From: Apoderus coryli
Taxonomy: Eukaryota; Arthropoda; Insecta; Coleoptera; Attelabidae
Length of the DNA stretch: 64,000 nt
Assembly (NCBI GenBank): GCA_911728435.2
Contig: OU452198.1
Coordinates: forward strand, 13,860,001-13,924,000
Reading direction: 5' to 3'
Shown: positions 11,433-21,653 of the stretch, piece by piece
How positions within the stretch are numbered: position 1 is the first letter of the stretch
Layout of the letters: every line of letters begins with the position of its first letter
Notes under the pieces: model-generated
What the model was told of the DNA's origin: nothing
Seen by the model: the letters and a program-made list of their open reading frames with translations, nothing else
The model's database searches: none
Position numbers and translations under genes: made by a program

Positions 11433-11954
11433 ATGGTGCGTCAGTGTATAGTTTGTAAAAATAATGAAAATTGCAACCCAAATTTGATATTTCGGAGGTA
11501 AGTAAGGTTACGACTTGTTATTGTTTATCAGTGGTGTAGTTTGCTTGCTCTACAAATTAAAAATAAATTGCTGTAAATAAATACCTAATGAAATTGTTGA
11601 TTTTTGTGATGTTACAGAGATGCTAGGTTCATCTTACAGTATTTAAATCAAGGTTTAATTATAAACTAAGATTACACTTCGTTAGATAACTAAATATATT
11701 AATACTGAATAGGTAGGTTCCAAAAGAATTAAATAATTTCATATTGTAGGTTTCCAGTAAATTCGGAAAGACGCGAAAGGTGGCTACAGCTTTTGGGTCT
11801 GGAAAATCAGTATGTCCCCAAGTATGCACAAATATGCGCAAACCATTTTGATGTGAGCGACATTTAAGATAACTGAGATTACTGGTCGAATGCAAATTCG
11901 ACCAGACGCTGAACCTCAATTATCATTTCTTTTTAATGAGCCTCTGTCGTACAG
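11433..11954 (+). pseudogene. THAP-domain zinc finger, two exons, one frameshift
   Basis: THAP domains are C2CH zinc fingers that bind DNA; they occur in host factors and in P-element-type transposases. Exon 1 (11433-11497) starts at ATG and encodes MVRQCIVCKN and then LIFR. It ends at a GTAAGT donor. Exon 2 begins at 11750 after a TAG acceptor, restoring the codon across the junction, and continues RFPVNSERRERWLQLLGL, then YVPKYAQICANHFDVSDI. Zinc ligands are visible as CIVC and the C-x2-H of ICANHF, with the FP and W of the fold. A TAA then interrupts at 11865; dropping one T reopens the frame through FLFNEPLSYR to a GTAATT donor at 11955. It is either a pseudogene or a base error. No later exons recognised. 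Confidence 0.75.
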
Positions 11955-12139
11955 GTAATTATATATATGCTTAATAAAATGTGTCTATATAAAATTTAAG
12001 GTATAATGTTCAATAATATTGTAATAAACATATGGTGTATTTACCACACATCTAGATTCTATAGATCTGTGGTATTTACCTATTGTATTTATTATAGTGT
12101 TTAAATGAAAGTCGAATCTCCACAATATAAATTTAATAG

Positions 12140-12200
12140 AAACTATCGACCATACATGTTTCGGGACTAGACCAGTCCCATCATCAGTGGCATGTCAACA
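12140..12200 (-). ncRNA. Hammerhead-like motif of a Penelope-type repeat
   Basis: On the minus strand, 12187 to 12158 reads CTGATGA, one extra T, a GGGACT/AGTCCC hairpin, then GAAAC. This is the conserved core order of a hammerhead ribozyme (CUGAUGA, stem II, GAAA). The GTC that would carry the cleavage site follows about 10 bases later. Two things weaken it: the unpaired T before stem II, and a stem I I cannot pair. Penelope-like elements are known to carry such motifs. Likely a degenerate relic. Confidence 0.4.
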
Positions 12201-12880
12201 ATCGTACAAACACAACGCTAAGACATACAATATTCCATTAAATTTCCGCTGAAATCACCCTATGGAAACATATTTGAACTATTAAAATTACAATTAATTG
12301 TTAGTTTGTATATACTAGTTTCCCAAATAATATATAATGGTCCTACCTATCTCCTATAACCATTGTTGGCGCCAAACCTTATCTTTGTAAATATATTTTT
12401 ACCTAATTATTAATAATTTTATTGCACCCTTATCGGCGCCTTAGCTGTCTTGCTTTTATCTGTGGTTTTTCCAAAACACTTAAGACCAAAGATATTATTT
12501 ATTGGCACGTCTCGTCTGAGTGTAAATAGGATTATTTAAGTATCTTTTAGTTAGTATGGTTTAACAGCCGTTCAATCCTGATCGTATAAAAAACGTTCAT
12601 TAAATGTATATATTTTATTTAAATTAATTATATTAAATTTAAGAGTTATTTGATGGTGTGTTTCAATGTTATTTATTTATGAAAATACTCGCAAACCAGC
12701 AAAACCGTACGCCACTGGTACATAAAACGAAATCGAAACGACGAAATTGGTACAACGTTGCCATTTTTTCTATCTGTCCTTTTCTATCTTATATATTATC
12801 TGCCAACTTATGTCTGATTGTAAACAAATGTGAATTATGAATGAAATTTCAGATAATGTTATATCTCTCGAGTTTCTAGA
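12200..12880. other. No gene seen
   Basis: AT-rich DNA after the hammerhead-like motif. An open frame at 12658-12840 has no family resemblance. Confidence 0.35.
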
Positions 12881-13905
12881 TCTGTGGTTCTTTCTAACTT
12901 TGATAGAATATAACCTATAAAATGTGTCATAAATAACTTTCATAGGCGTTCGAAAATAGTCTAAAAAAAGGTTAAAAACGAAAAAAAAAAAATGTTTCCC
13001 AAATATACCAGAAAAATTGGCTAATTATATATAGCTTTGATATAAGATAACCTACAAAATGCAGCATAAAATTTTTATTTACATAGGCGTTCGTAACTAG
13101 TAGAAAAGGTGGTAAAATAAAAAAATATTTAAAATGTAAAAATTTGTATATTTAACTTGTTGAATTGGTGTTAAAAATACACTATAAAAATTAATGTACC
13201 ATAGGCGTCCGTGAAAATTCTATAAAAGGGTCAGAAAAAATTTGTAGACCTGATAACTCAAAAACCACTTTTAATCACATTTGGTACGAAAATACTGCAG
13301 GATATTTTAGGTGGTAATTAACATTGAGCGTAGGCAAGGGGTTTAAAAGACGGTTCAAAAATTGAAAAAAATCATAGTTCTTAAACTTATCCGAAATTTT
13401 TGACTAATTTTTTGTGCGTTTAATGAAATATAACCTAAAATATTTAACCTAAACAATTAGACCACATTGACATTCGAAAAAAGGGTAAAATGGGGTAAAA
13501 AGGTTGGAAAAAAACGTATTTCTTAAACATAGCAGAAATATTGACTAGTTATTTATAGCTTTGATAGAATATAAGCTATAAAATGTGTTATAAATAACTT
13601 GTTTTCATAGGCGTTCGTAAATAGTGTAAAATGGGTCAAAATAAAAAAAAAAATACTTCCTAAACTTATTCGAAATACGGAATAATTTTTCATAGTTGTG
13701 ATAGAATATATCCTAAAAAATGTTACTTAAATGAACGAAAATAGAGTAAAAAAGGGTCCAAAAAGAAACATTGGCTAATTATATATAGCTTTGATATAAG
13801 ATGACTTACAACATGCAGCGTAACAATTTTGTTTACATAGGCGTTCGTAAATAGTAGAAAAGGGGGCAAAATAAATTTTATAATAAAACTAAAAAAAAAA
13901 AACAA
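12880..13905. repeat. Array of diverged about 100-170 bp repeats
   Basis: At least seven units recur, each built as gatagaatataacctaaaaat, then a variable stretch, then cataggcgttcgtaaatagt, then aaaaggggg-type purines. Cores are visible near 12950, 13085, 13203, 13470, 13610, 13735 and 13845. Units are strongly diverged and uneven in length. Another part of the family sits at 10740-11120. No ORF runs through it. Confidence 0.7.
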
Positions 13906-14150
13906 CTATTTTGCGTACAAGAATTTGGCCTAGAAGATCTGAAATATAAAATATGTACGTATAAATAGTGCCTCCAAATAGAAGAAAAAGGAACAAAACC
14001 CGATACTTAAAAAAAAACTGTTGATGTTTAAAACAAAAAAAAATATATATAAATTTTAGATAAATGGCAAAAAGGTCATAAAATTATTACTTTACACTTA
14101 AATATGGAGAGCTATTCGTGCGTCGAGGGCAACAGTTTATTTTCCGTGAT
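13905..14150. repeat. Dispersed repeat, inverted copy at 54110-54350
   Basis: Shares in reverse-complement order with 54110-54350 the blocks tggcctagaagatctgaaatat, agtgcctccaaa, aacaaaacccgatactt, ggcaaaaaggtcataaa and tatggagagctattcgtg. A third short piece lies at 3577-3604. Both full copies lie next to cataggcgttcg-type sequence, suggesting one larger repeat family. Confidence 0.75.
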
Positions 14151-14296
14151 TTAAATATATTTTTGTAATTTTTTTAATTCAAAATTAAATTGATTTAAAT
14201 TAATTAAAATTAAAATAAATTTTAATTAATTTAAAAAGTAATAACCATTTATGTAAGTAGTTGCAGAAATTTGCTTTCATTCTAGACGACAGTATT

Positions 14297-14698
14297 ATAA
14301 AAAAGTAAATGTGTGGTATATGCCTTGTCGTATCACATTGGAGTTATTGGACCTTATTTCATTGGAGGTTAAACCAGCATCTACATAATTTAAGAAATAT
14401 GCCTTTAATTCACACGACGGTTGCCCTAGTCACTCCACAGAAGCGTTATCCAGTGGTTGAATTTAAATTTTGGAGACGATTGTACCTATTGCCAGAAATG
14501 AACCAATCAAGTGGCCGCCGAGATCCCCTGACTTATCAATATTGGACTTTATGGGGTCGTCACAAACAATTGGTTTATGCTGAACCAATTCCTAATGATG
14601 CAGCAATATTACAGGAAAGAATTAGAAATGCTGCAAATTCAAAAAAGTTTGAAGGCATTCAGATGGAGGATCGAAAAATGTGCGGATATGGGCGGTGA
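14297..14698 (+). pseudogene. Mariner-type transposase fragment, broken
   Basis: Reading across frames gives HIGVIGPYFIGG, then DGCPSH (second catalytic Asp region), then KWPPRSPDLSILDFMG (third Asp region), then KQLVYAEPIPNDAAILQERI (C-terminal region). The order and the SPDLS-LDF motif match the long-TIR mariner relatives of this window. Frameshifts and stops separate the pieces. The N-terminal half is missing. Confidence 0.7.
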
Positions 14699-14799
14699 TT
14701 ATATTTATTACATGTTTATTACAAAATATTAAACTTATTGCTGAAATTGTTATTAAAGGAATAACTTTTATGGTAGCTTTTTAATAGTAAGATAATATA

Positions 14800-15283
14800 C
14801 AAGGTGTGCCATTTGAAAAAATCAAGATTTTTATGGGTTTGCAAAATATCATCACCCTGTATAATCGGTAGCTTTTCGAACCAATGTGTAATGGATTATT
14901 TTACTACAGGATGTTGTACATCTTATGAAATACCTACTATTCGTAAAACGCATTGGCGTAACTAAAAAAAATGGCTTATAATGGGGCATGTTTTTTGACT
15001 TTTAAAATTAATATCTAGTTAACTATGCATTTTAGAGCAAACAAACCTTATATTAAGAATCATTTAATAAGATGAATTGAAAGCAAAAATAATATCTAGG
15101 GTGTTCCATTTAAAAAAACGTAAGTTTGATAAGTATGCTACGGGATAATGTAACACCCTGTAGAAATGGCACCTATGCTAGAATGTAGTCTTAATAGGTG
15201 TACAAAATTAAACGTTGAAAGAATTTTGAAAATCTGAATAATTTTGCCACAGGAGACCGTCGCGTCTATGGCGACTCACCCTG
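14800..15283. repeat. Cluster of short mariner-type ends
   Basis: Mariner-like termini occur in quick succession: tacaaggtg at 14798, caccctgta at 14861, ctagggtgttcca at 15092, aacaccctgta at 15158 and tcaccctgta at 15277. The blocks 14800-14866 and 15095-15163 resemble each other in direct orientation. It is probably a non-autonomous element with later insertions or duplications. No coding sequence. Confidence 0.5.
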
Positions 15284-15782
15284 TATAATAAATTATAATA
15301 TAAACTTATTAATATCTTTTATTTTATTTTTACAGTCCTTATGGACTATTTTTTCCAAATTACTCTCTAAATAACTTTATGTGGCAATGATTCTTAAATT
15401 TAATGGAAATAACAGTCTAACCACCGTTCTATTAATTAAAACTTATAATAACTACCTACCTACATCCAAATCGTAGCTATAGATAATTAATCTCAGATCT
15501 CATCTTTTTCTGTTTCAAAATCCTATGTTTATTTATTATCTAAAATGTTTCTGACTCTAAGCCAACTAACTTGGTTATATTTCATATTTTAATGGGGCTA
15601 GGAACTTTGTCAAATAAATGGGTATGTACTATATTATGCTCTATACTCATCCAACGTCTTGTGATAATTCGTTATTTATTTCCTTGTAGCTTTCTTTAAT
15701 TATATACATAAGTATTGTAATAATTGTTTTGATGCATCTATGCATAATAATACATCCCAGTTTTTGGGTGTTGGGAATATTA
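15284..15782. other. No gene seen
   Basis: AT-rich spacer between two mariner-type elements, with nothing recognisable. Confidence 0.35.
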
Positions 15783-15784
15783 TA

Positions 15785-17873
15785 CAGGGTGGTCCAACGA
15801 AAAGTTTGCACCTAGCTTTTCTCTTTTTTTTTTGTAGTCGAATGCGAAAATGCTCGGACACGTCGATTTTGCTTTTGAGGGGGACACATTTTAAACATAT
15901 TTTTCGATCTGCGCCTTTAACCCCCTAGCGGGGGTGAGTAACAACCCTAAAATTTTAAATGGAAAGAGGGGTCTAATGACATATCATTTGAAAGGACACA
16001 AAATTGTCTTTCTAATGATACCCTATTTGTCGAATTTTACTAAAACAGTTAATACGAAAACGACTTTAAAGACATTAAGCCGATAATTTTGGTATTAATG
16101 AGAAATACAAATAAGTTTTAATTATTGCGAGTGAAAACACCTGCAATCGTTAGTACATTCCAATGTTTGTTAGTTTTAACATTGCTTTGTAAAAAAAGTA
16201 AACAAGCTGTTAAATTGATTTATTAAAACGTTACATTAACAAATGTTGAAAATGTGACCCATTTGATTCCATACAATAATACAGATTTTGTTCAAATCTA
16301 TTTCTAACATTTTGTAGCATATCAGGTGTTATGTTTCTGCACTCTTCTGTAATGCGTTGGCGAAGATCTTCTATGGACTCGGGCTTCGTGGCAAAACATT
16401 TATTTTTTAAGTGCCCCCAAAGAAAAAAGTCTAAAGGCGATAAATCCGGTGACCTGGCAGGCCATTCAATTGGGCCCCTCCTTCCAATCCACCGTCCAGG
16501 GAACCGGTCATCTAAGAACTGTCTTACAGGAGCCACATAGTGCGGAGGTGCTCCATCTTGCTGGAAATAAAGCCGATCAGCAGTATGATTTTGGTCATCT
16601 TCTATTATTTGTGTTATTAAAGGATCAATTGTGTCTTCAAGCATGTTTAGGTACACTTCACCAGTTAAATTTCCAGGAATAAAAAGTGGTCCTATAATAT
16701 GATTTCCTAATATGCCACAGCAGACGTTTATTTTTTGAGGATACTGGGTATGAACCTCACGGAATAAATGTGGGTTACTGTCATCCCAGTAACGGCAATT
16801 GTGCCTATTTACAGCTCCATTCAAATAAAATGTGCATTCGTCGGAAAAACAAATGTTAAATAATAATTGCGGATCTTCAATTAAACGCTGGCTCATTGCT
16901 TCACAAAATTGCAGCCTTCTATCAGGATCATCCTCATTTAGTTCCTGTACTAATTTGATTTTGTACGGATGAAATTTGTACGCTTTTAAAATTCGTATTA
17001 TGGACGAACGGGAGACACCTGAGGCTTCAGCTAGTTGACGGGTACTTTGACTATGATCCATTTCAACATGCCCTAAAACAGCGACTTCCACAGCTTCATT
17101 TCTGATCGGTTTCTGCGGCTGGTGTTTTACATTACAGACAGATCCGGTATCTACAAACTTTTTAACTAACTTGCCAACGTACACATCATTCACATTTTTA
17201 TCGGGATGTCTCTCATTAAATAAGCGAGCCGTAAGTCTAGCACTACTATTATTTTGAAAATAAAGTTTAACAATTTCAACTCGTTCTAGAATGGAATAAA
17301 TCATTTTGTACGGTAAAAGTAAAATAACTTGAGAAGCAACCAAACTGAATCAATGAAAAGACTAAAATAAACGGTGTAAATTCTTTTCCTACACGTATCT
17401 GCAGTTTTTATTTCAACAAAAAACGCAAACGATTAGTGAGGAATTTAGTTCTGATAAATAAGATAGTGTTTTTGAAATCCCGTTTTTCTTCAAAGTAAAT
17501 AATTTAGAAATGATTGTAGTTGTTTTCAGTCGTAATAATTAAAACTTATTTGTATTTCTCATTAATACCAAAATTATCGGCTTAATGTCTTTAAAGTCGT
17601 TTTCGTATTAACTGTTTTAGTAAAATTCGACAAATAGGGTATCATTAGAAAGACAATTTTGTGTCCTTTCAAATGATATGTCATTAGACCCCTCTTTCCA
17701 TTTAAAATTTTAGGGTTGTTACTCACCCCCGCTAGGGGGTTAAAGGCGCAGATCGAAAAATATGTTTAAAATGTGTCCCCCTCAAAAGCAAAATCGACGT
17801 TTCCGAGCATTTTCGCATTCGACTACAAAAAAAAGAGAAAAGCTAGGTGCAAACTTTTCGTTGGACCACCCTG
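15785..17873. mobile_element. DD41D mariner element with about 365-bp TIRs
   Basis: The element starts CAGGGTGGTCC (15785) and ends GGACCACCCTG (17873), flanked by TA on both sides. The inverted repeats are unusually long: left 15785-16151 pairs with right 17509-17873, with only scattered mismatches. Between them lies one open transposase gene on the minus strand. Total length is about 2.09 kb. Intact ends, TA duplication and an open frame make it the best preserved DNA transposon in the window. Confidence 0.93.
16231..17343 (-). CDS. Mariner transposase, DD41D type, intact 370 codons
   Basis: Cut-and-paste transposase of the Tc1/mariner superfamily. Residues about 14-120 hold two helix-turn-helix segments (ERVEIVKLYFQNN; STRQLAEASGVSRSSIIRIL). 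The RNase H-fold catalytic residues are D168 (CFSDECTFY), D263 (YFQQDGAPPH) and D305 (SPDLSPLDFFLWG). By my count 41 residues separate the last two, which places it with DD41D (rosa-like) elements rather than classic DD34D mariners. The C-terminus reads GSHFQHLLM. Met13 in PYKMIYSILE could be the real start, because the residues before it are not conserved in relatives here. No stops or frameshifts: possibly active or recently active. Confidence 0.92.
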   Translation of the reverse strand: MVASQVILLLPYKMIYSILERVEIVKLYFQNNSSARLTARLFNERHPDKNVNDVYVGKLVKKFVDTGSVCNVKHQPQKPIRNEAVEVAVLGHVEMDHSQSTRQLAEASGVSRSSIIRILKAYKFHPYKIKLVQELNEDDPDRRLQFCEAMSQRLIEDPQLLFNICFSDECTFYLNGAVNRHNCRYWDDSNPHLFREVHTQYPQKINVCCGILGNHIIGPLFIPGNLTGEVYLNMLEDTIDPLITQIIEDDQNHTADRLYFQQDGAPPHYVAPVRQFLDDRFPGRWIGRRGPIEWPARSPDLSPLDFFLWGHLKNKCFATKPESIEDLRQRITEECRNITPDMLQNVRNRFEQNLYYCMESNGSHFQHLLM

Positions 17874-18229
17874 TATATATTTTCTAACACACATCTTTTT
17901 TAATTTATGCATTAGGCAGACGTTACGCTACTATTTGATAAATTTTCCCAAATTCGCGATCGAAACCATTTTTTTTAACTTAAACGCCGGCGCCGTTGTT
18001 TCTAATTGCGCAATAAACATTGCAATGCTAAGATTCTTGAAAATTCTCTTCTCTATACGTATGCTCATAGGTACTCCAATAATGCGAATTGTGTCGATTA
18101 AAGGAACAATTTTTTGTTAATTTCGCAACGTCGCGTCGGTCCAAATAATATTGTCCAAATAATTATGGTCTTTTTGCGCCATCGTCCAATATAACGGTTT
18201 TAGATTTCGCCAGTTCTCTGTTAAAAGTG
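17874..18229. other. No gene assigned
   Basis: Includes the tail of a 115-codon open frame (17773-18120) that begins inside the mariner TIR; I see no family resemblance and regard it as chance. Confidence 0.35.
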
Positions 18230-20065
18230 GTACCTACTCCTCAGCAATCTTGCTCCGTTAATTTTTTTCTATATTCGTGAACGACATTGTCTCGGACATT
18301 CTGTTTGCAGATGATTTGAAAGTATTTCGAATTCTATGCGGTCTTGAGGACAGTCATGCTCTCCAGCAGGACTTAAATGTCCTTCATCAGAGGTGTACTG
18401 TCAACTCTTACTCTTGAATATCGAAAAATGCAAGTGCATGACATTTTATACTATATTATGAAAAATTTGATAAACGGTATACGCGGAAATGCTATTAAAT
18501 GGTTTGATTCATACCTTGATAACAGAGAGCAACAGGTCATAATTTCGAGGTTTGGAGCCATAAGTAAATCCAGTATTGTTACTACAAATTATGGGATAGC
18601 TCAGGGAAGTGTACTGTTTAATGTATTTTCTAATGATCTACATTATCGAACATCGAATAACCGGGAACTGATTATTCAGTATGCGGATGACACTAATCTA
18701 TTGATTGGTGGCAAAGATGTACATCAGGACATTTTAGACGGTACGCATTTTCTTAGATGTCAAGCACTGATTTTAAAACAACGGATTAGTATTGAACAAA
18801 GGAAAAACCAAAATTCTGATATTCAGAACCAAACAGTCATCTGTAAATAGGCCAGAAAGTATGAGTGTCCAAGGATGCACGGTTACAATCACTGATCATT
18901 GTAAGGTGTTGGGTTTAATAATGGATGAGTTTTTGGATTGGTCACATCACATAAACTACGTGGTAAATGGTAAATAAGTTAAGTTCGGTGTGCTATGCAA
19001 TCCGGACGATCCGTAAATATATGGATATCTGTACGCTGAAGATTCTTTATTTTGCAAATTTCGAGTCGGGCATCATTTTCTGGGGCGCAAGTAGCAATAT
19101 TGGTTCGCTGTTTGTCGTTCAAAAGAGGGTGATTCGCATTGTGAAGAACATGAAATATGGTGAATCATGCAGATCAATATTTAAGACGGAAAGAATCATG
19201 ACAATTTATGCACTGTATATATATGAATGTTTATTATTCTACTTTCGACACAAGCACTATTTTGCAACATCAAGACAGCATGGTTATGTATTGAAATAAA
19301 GTTATTATTATTATTACTATAGAGGACTGGCATACCATGAACATAATTATGAAAAGGTACATCCTTGGAAAGATGCTCGGTGACAAAGGACCTCGGTGTC
19401 GTGGTTGATTCTGCACTTTCATTCCACCAGCACATTATAGATATTTCTCGGGCCGCACTTAAGACACTAGGATATGTCTTGTGGTCAACCTCAGGATTCC
19501 GTAGCGTTGACTGTCGGACATCGGTGTATCAAGCATTAGTAAGAACTAAATTAGAGTATGCGTCGATGGTTTGGTCACCGATTTACCGTGTTCACATTGA
19601 CAGATTGGAGAGAGTCCAGCGCAAATTCCTAAAAAAATATTTTCCGAATAGATGGACGTTTCCCTACGAGAGGATTTAACCATCGGCAGTTGCTGGATAG
19701 GTTCAACTTTGACTCCTTGGAGTTCCGGAGGGCGGTCAACTCACAGGTTTTTCTTTACAAGCTGATTAACAACTATTTCGACATCCACAGCCTCGGTACA
19801 ATTATGTAAATAAAGCGCCTGTAACTAGAGCCTGCATATTGCGTGACAGTTTGTGCGTGCACAGACATGTTGACTTTTTCAGCCGCAAACTATCCTTATT
19901 CAAATGCAAAGTATCGGAATATTTGAGATCTGTAGATATTTCATTAGTCATGCTGAATTTGTTTGATGTTTTGTTGACATGTAGGTATATATTATTAATT
20001 TATGCTAATGTAAACTGGTGTTGTAATTGGGCGCAAGCCTGTTAGACAATAAATATTATTATTAT
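18230..20065 (+). mobile_element. LINE A, Jockey-like, interrupted by LINE B
   Basis: Left part (about 18230-18454): after damaged GVPQG-type sequence comes FVNDIVSDILFADDLKVFR (RT active site FADD), then LLNIEKCKCMTFY. It stops at 18454 and resumes at 19315 in order with LERCSVTKDLGVVVDSALSF, then LVRTKLEYASMVWSP, VQRKFLKKYF and the C-terminal HRQLLDRFNFDSLEFRRAV. The 3' end has an AATAAA-like stretch and a short ATT-repeat tail near 20050-20065. It is 5'-truncated, with several frameshifts. Confidence 0.8.
18455..19314 (+). mobile_element. LINE B, 5'-truncated CR1/Jockey-like, nested in LINE A
   Basis: 860 bp flanked by TACTAT at 18449-18454 and 19315-19320, read as a 6-bp target duplication. 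Frames encode a partial RT: WFDSYLDNREQQVI, then GIAQGSVL, then IQYADDTNLLIGG (YADD). After frameshifts come DHCKVLGLIMDE and LSSVCYAIRTIRKYMDICTL, then YFANFESGIIFWG and VQKRVIRIVKNM. It ends in an (ATT)n-type tail at 19301-19314. Full-length 5' sequence is missing, as is usual for LINE insertions. Confidence 0.85.
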
Positions 20066-20194
20066 TAAAATAAATTGACAGAATGCCACTCGTCTTGGAA
20101 AGTCCGCCTCTTTTAGATGCTGGACTATTGAAAACGCGTATGGATGAAATTTATACTTCTGTAATATTCTGTGAATTGTGCGGATTTTGATAAA

Positions 20195-20558
20195 CCTGCC
20201 TCTATACCACAGCTTGTCTTACAGACATTGTTGGATTTGCAAAATATCCCAAAATAGCAATTTCCATATTCTCATTGTTAACGTACATATCCAAATTCCT
20301 TAGCATTTTCAATAATTTGTTTAACAGCATATTGTGATGGTTTCCGTTTCTGCCGAGGAACGCGGTAAATAATCTTCTAGTGTATAATTTAAACGCTCCG
20401 GCATTGTTATTAATAATAATGAATATAACCGGAAGTGTCAATGACTTTACCTTTACCTCACGTGCCCCCGTCGACATATTTACATTGCCAAATTTTCAAA
20501 ATCTCTTCTGTATAGTTTTCTATATACACAACGATTTGGTTCCCGGTGGGACACCCTG
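20195..20558 (-). pseudogene. Mariner-type transposase N-terminus plus terminus
   Basis: The right end reads gtgggacaccctg followed by TA, the same terminus style as the elements at 43380 and 59149. On the minus strand, joined frames read YRVPRQKRKPSQYAVKQIIE, then NENMEIAILGYFANPTMSVRQAVV. This corresponds to the linker and second helix-turn-helix of DD41D-type transposases (compare VAVLGHVEMDHSQSTRQLAE in the intact copy). The catalytic part is absent. Confidence 0.65.
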
Positions 20559-20829
20559 TATATAATATATATTTTCACAGAGGCTAAGTTTTTCGAGGAT
20601 TTTATTTTGCTGATCCTATCTCACAGCCAAAGATTGATGTACACATTAATCTTTGTCACAGCTATTATAAGTATACTTCCAATTATAAACCTTTAAGGCA
20701 GTGGCGGCTTTAAGGGGGGCGTAGCGATGTTGCAGTTGCTTCTAGTTCAACACAAAATCAAAATACAGATTTCATGGACACAGAACAATTAACGAAAATT
20801 GATACCATCCTTGACATCACCAAATTTAA

Positions 20830-21213
20830 TTTATTGAAAATGCATTGGGTTTCTGTACCACAATATGAATTTACCTTTTCAATTTATGCCAAACGAGGAC
20901 GCGAGGAAAGAAAACGTCCAAAATGCGCCCATTTATAAAAAAATTTGAAGGACTTGTTTTTTGGGAAGAAAAGAAAGGCCTCTTTTGTAAATACTGTGCA
21001 GATTTTTCATACGAAAAACTAGTTGGCGCATCGCAATGTTCAATACCACAAAAATTGGATAAATTCCCAATGAAAAATTTTGAAAAACTTATTGAAAAGG
21101 ACGGCGACCTTATTCGCCACGAAAACCCGAAATATCATACAGAATCAACCCAAGATTTTATTTTTGTATCAGTTTTGTTTGTTTCGAATTTAGAATTGTT
21201 TAGTTTCTTTTAA
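20830..21213 (+). pseudogene. hAT transposase N-terminal zinc-finger fragment (TTF/ZMYM type)
   Basis: The frame from 20923 reads FWEEKKGLFCKYCADF and, later, a His pair in RHENPKYHTESTQD. The C-x2-C plus spaced His pattern matches the TTF-type zinc finger preceding the catalytic domain in ZMYM1-like hAT proteins. The preceding stretch FMPNEDARKENVQNAPIYKK is in another frame, broken at a run of A around 20938-20945. The catalytic domain and dimerisation region are gone. Confidence 0.65.
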
Positions 21214-21653
21214 TCTACCTATAAAAAAGTTAACAAACGTATTTCCTTTTAATTTTAACCCAATGTTTCTCGTCACGCCTAATCAATAACAAATTTTTTC
21301 GACACCCGTACATACCGTAAAAATCCGCTTCATAATGAGATCCATTATAATACAGATTTTTCATAACGATACAGATTTTTAACCAATAGAAACCCATAAT
21401 TTTTCAATCCAGCACGCTGTGCATTTGACGTTTGTCAATACAAATATAATAGTATATTGTGCAACGAATATGAAATGACATATATTTCTTACGAGTATGA
21501 TCGTAAATCATACGAGAAGGAAATGGTCATTTCATGTGAGTTTCACACTATACTTTTTCTACGACTGTTTTAATGCTTTTCAATAAATTAAACATAATTT
21601 TTAGAAAAATATTTGTTTTTCGAAACTTACCCCTCTTGGCGTAAGCCTAAATA

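Noticed and set aside
15785..17873. Classic DD34D mariner
   Set aside because: The count between second and third catalytic Asp is 41, and the TIRs are far longer than usual.
17773..18120. 115-codon ORF after the DD41D mariner
   Set aside because: Begins inside the TIR and shows no conservation pattern; chance frame.
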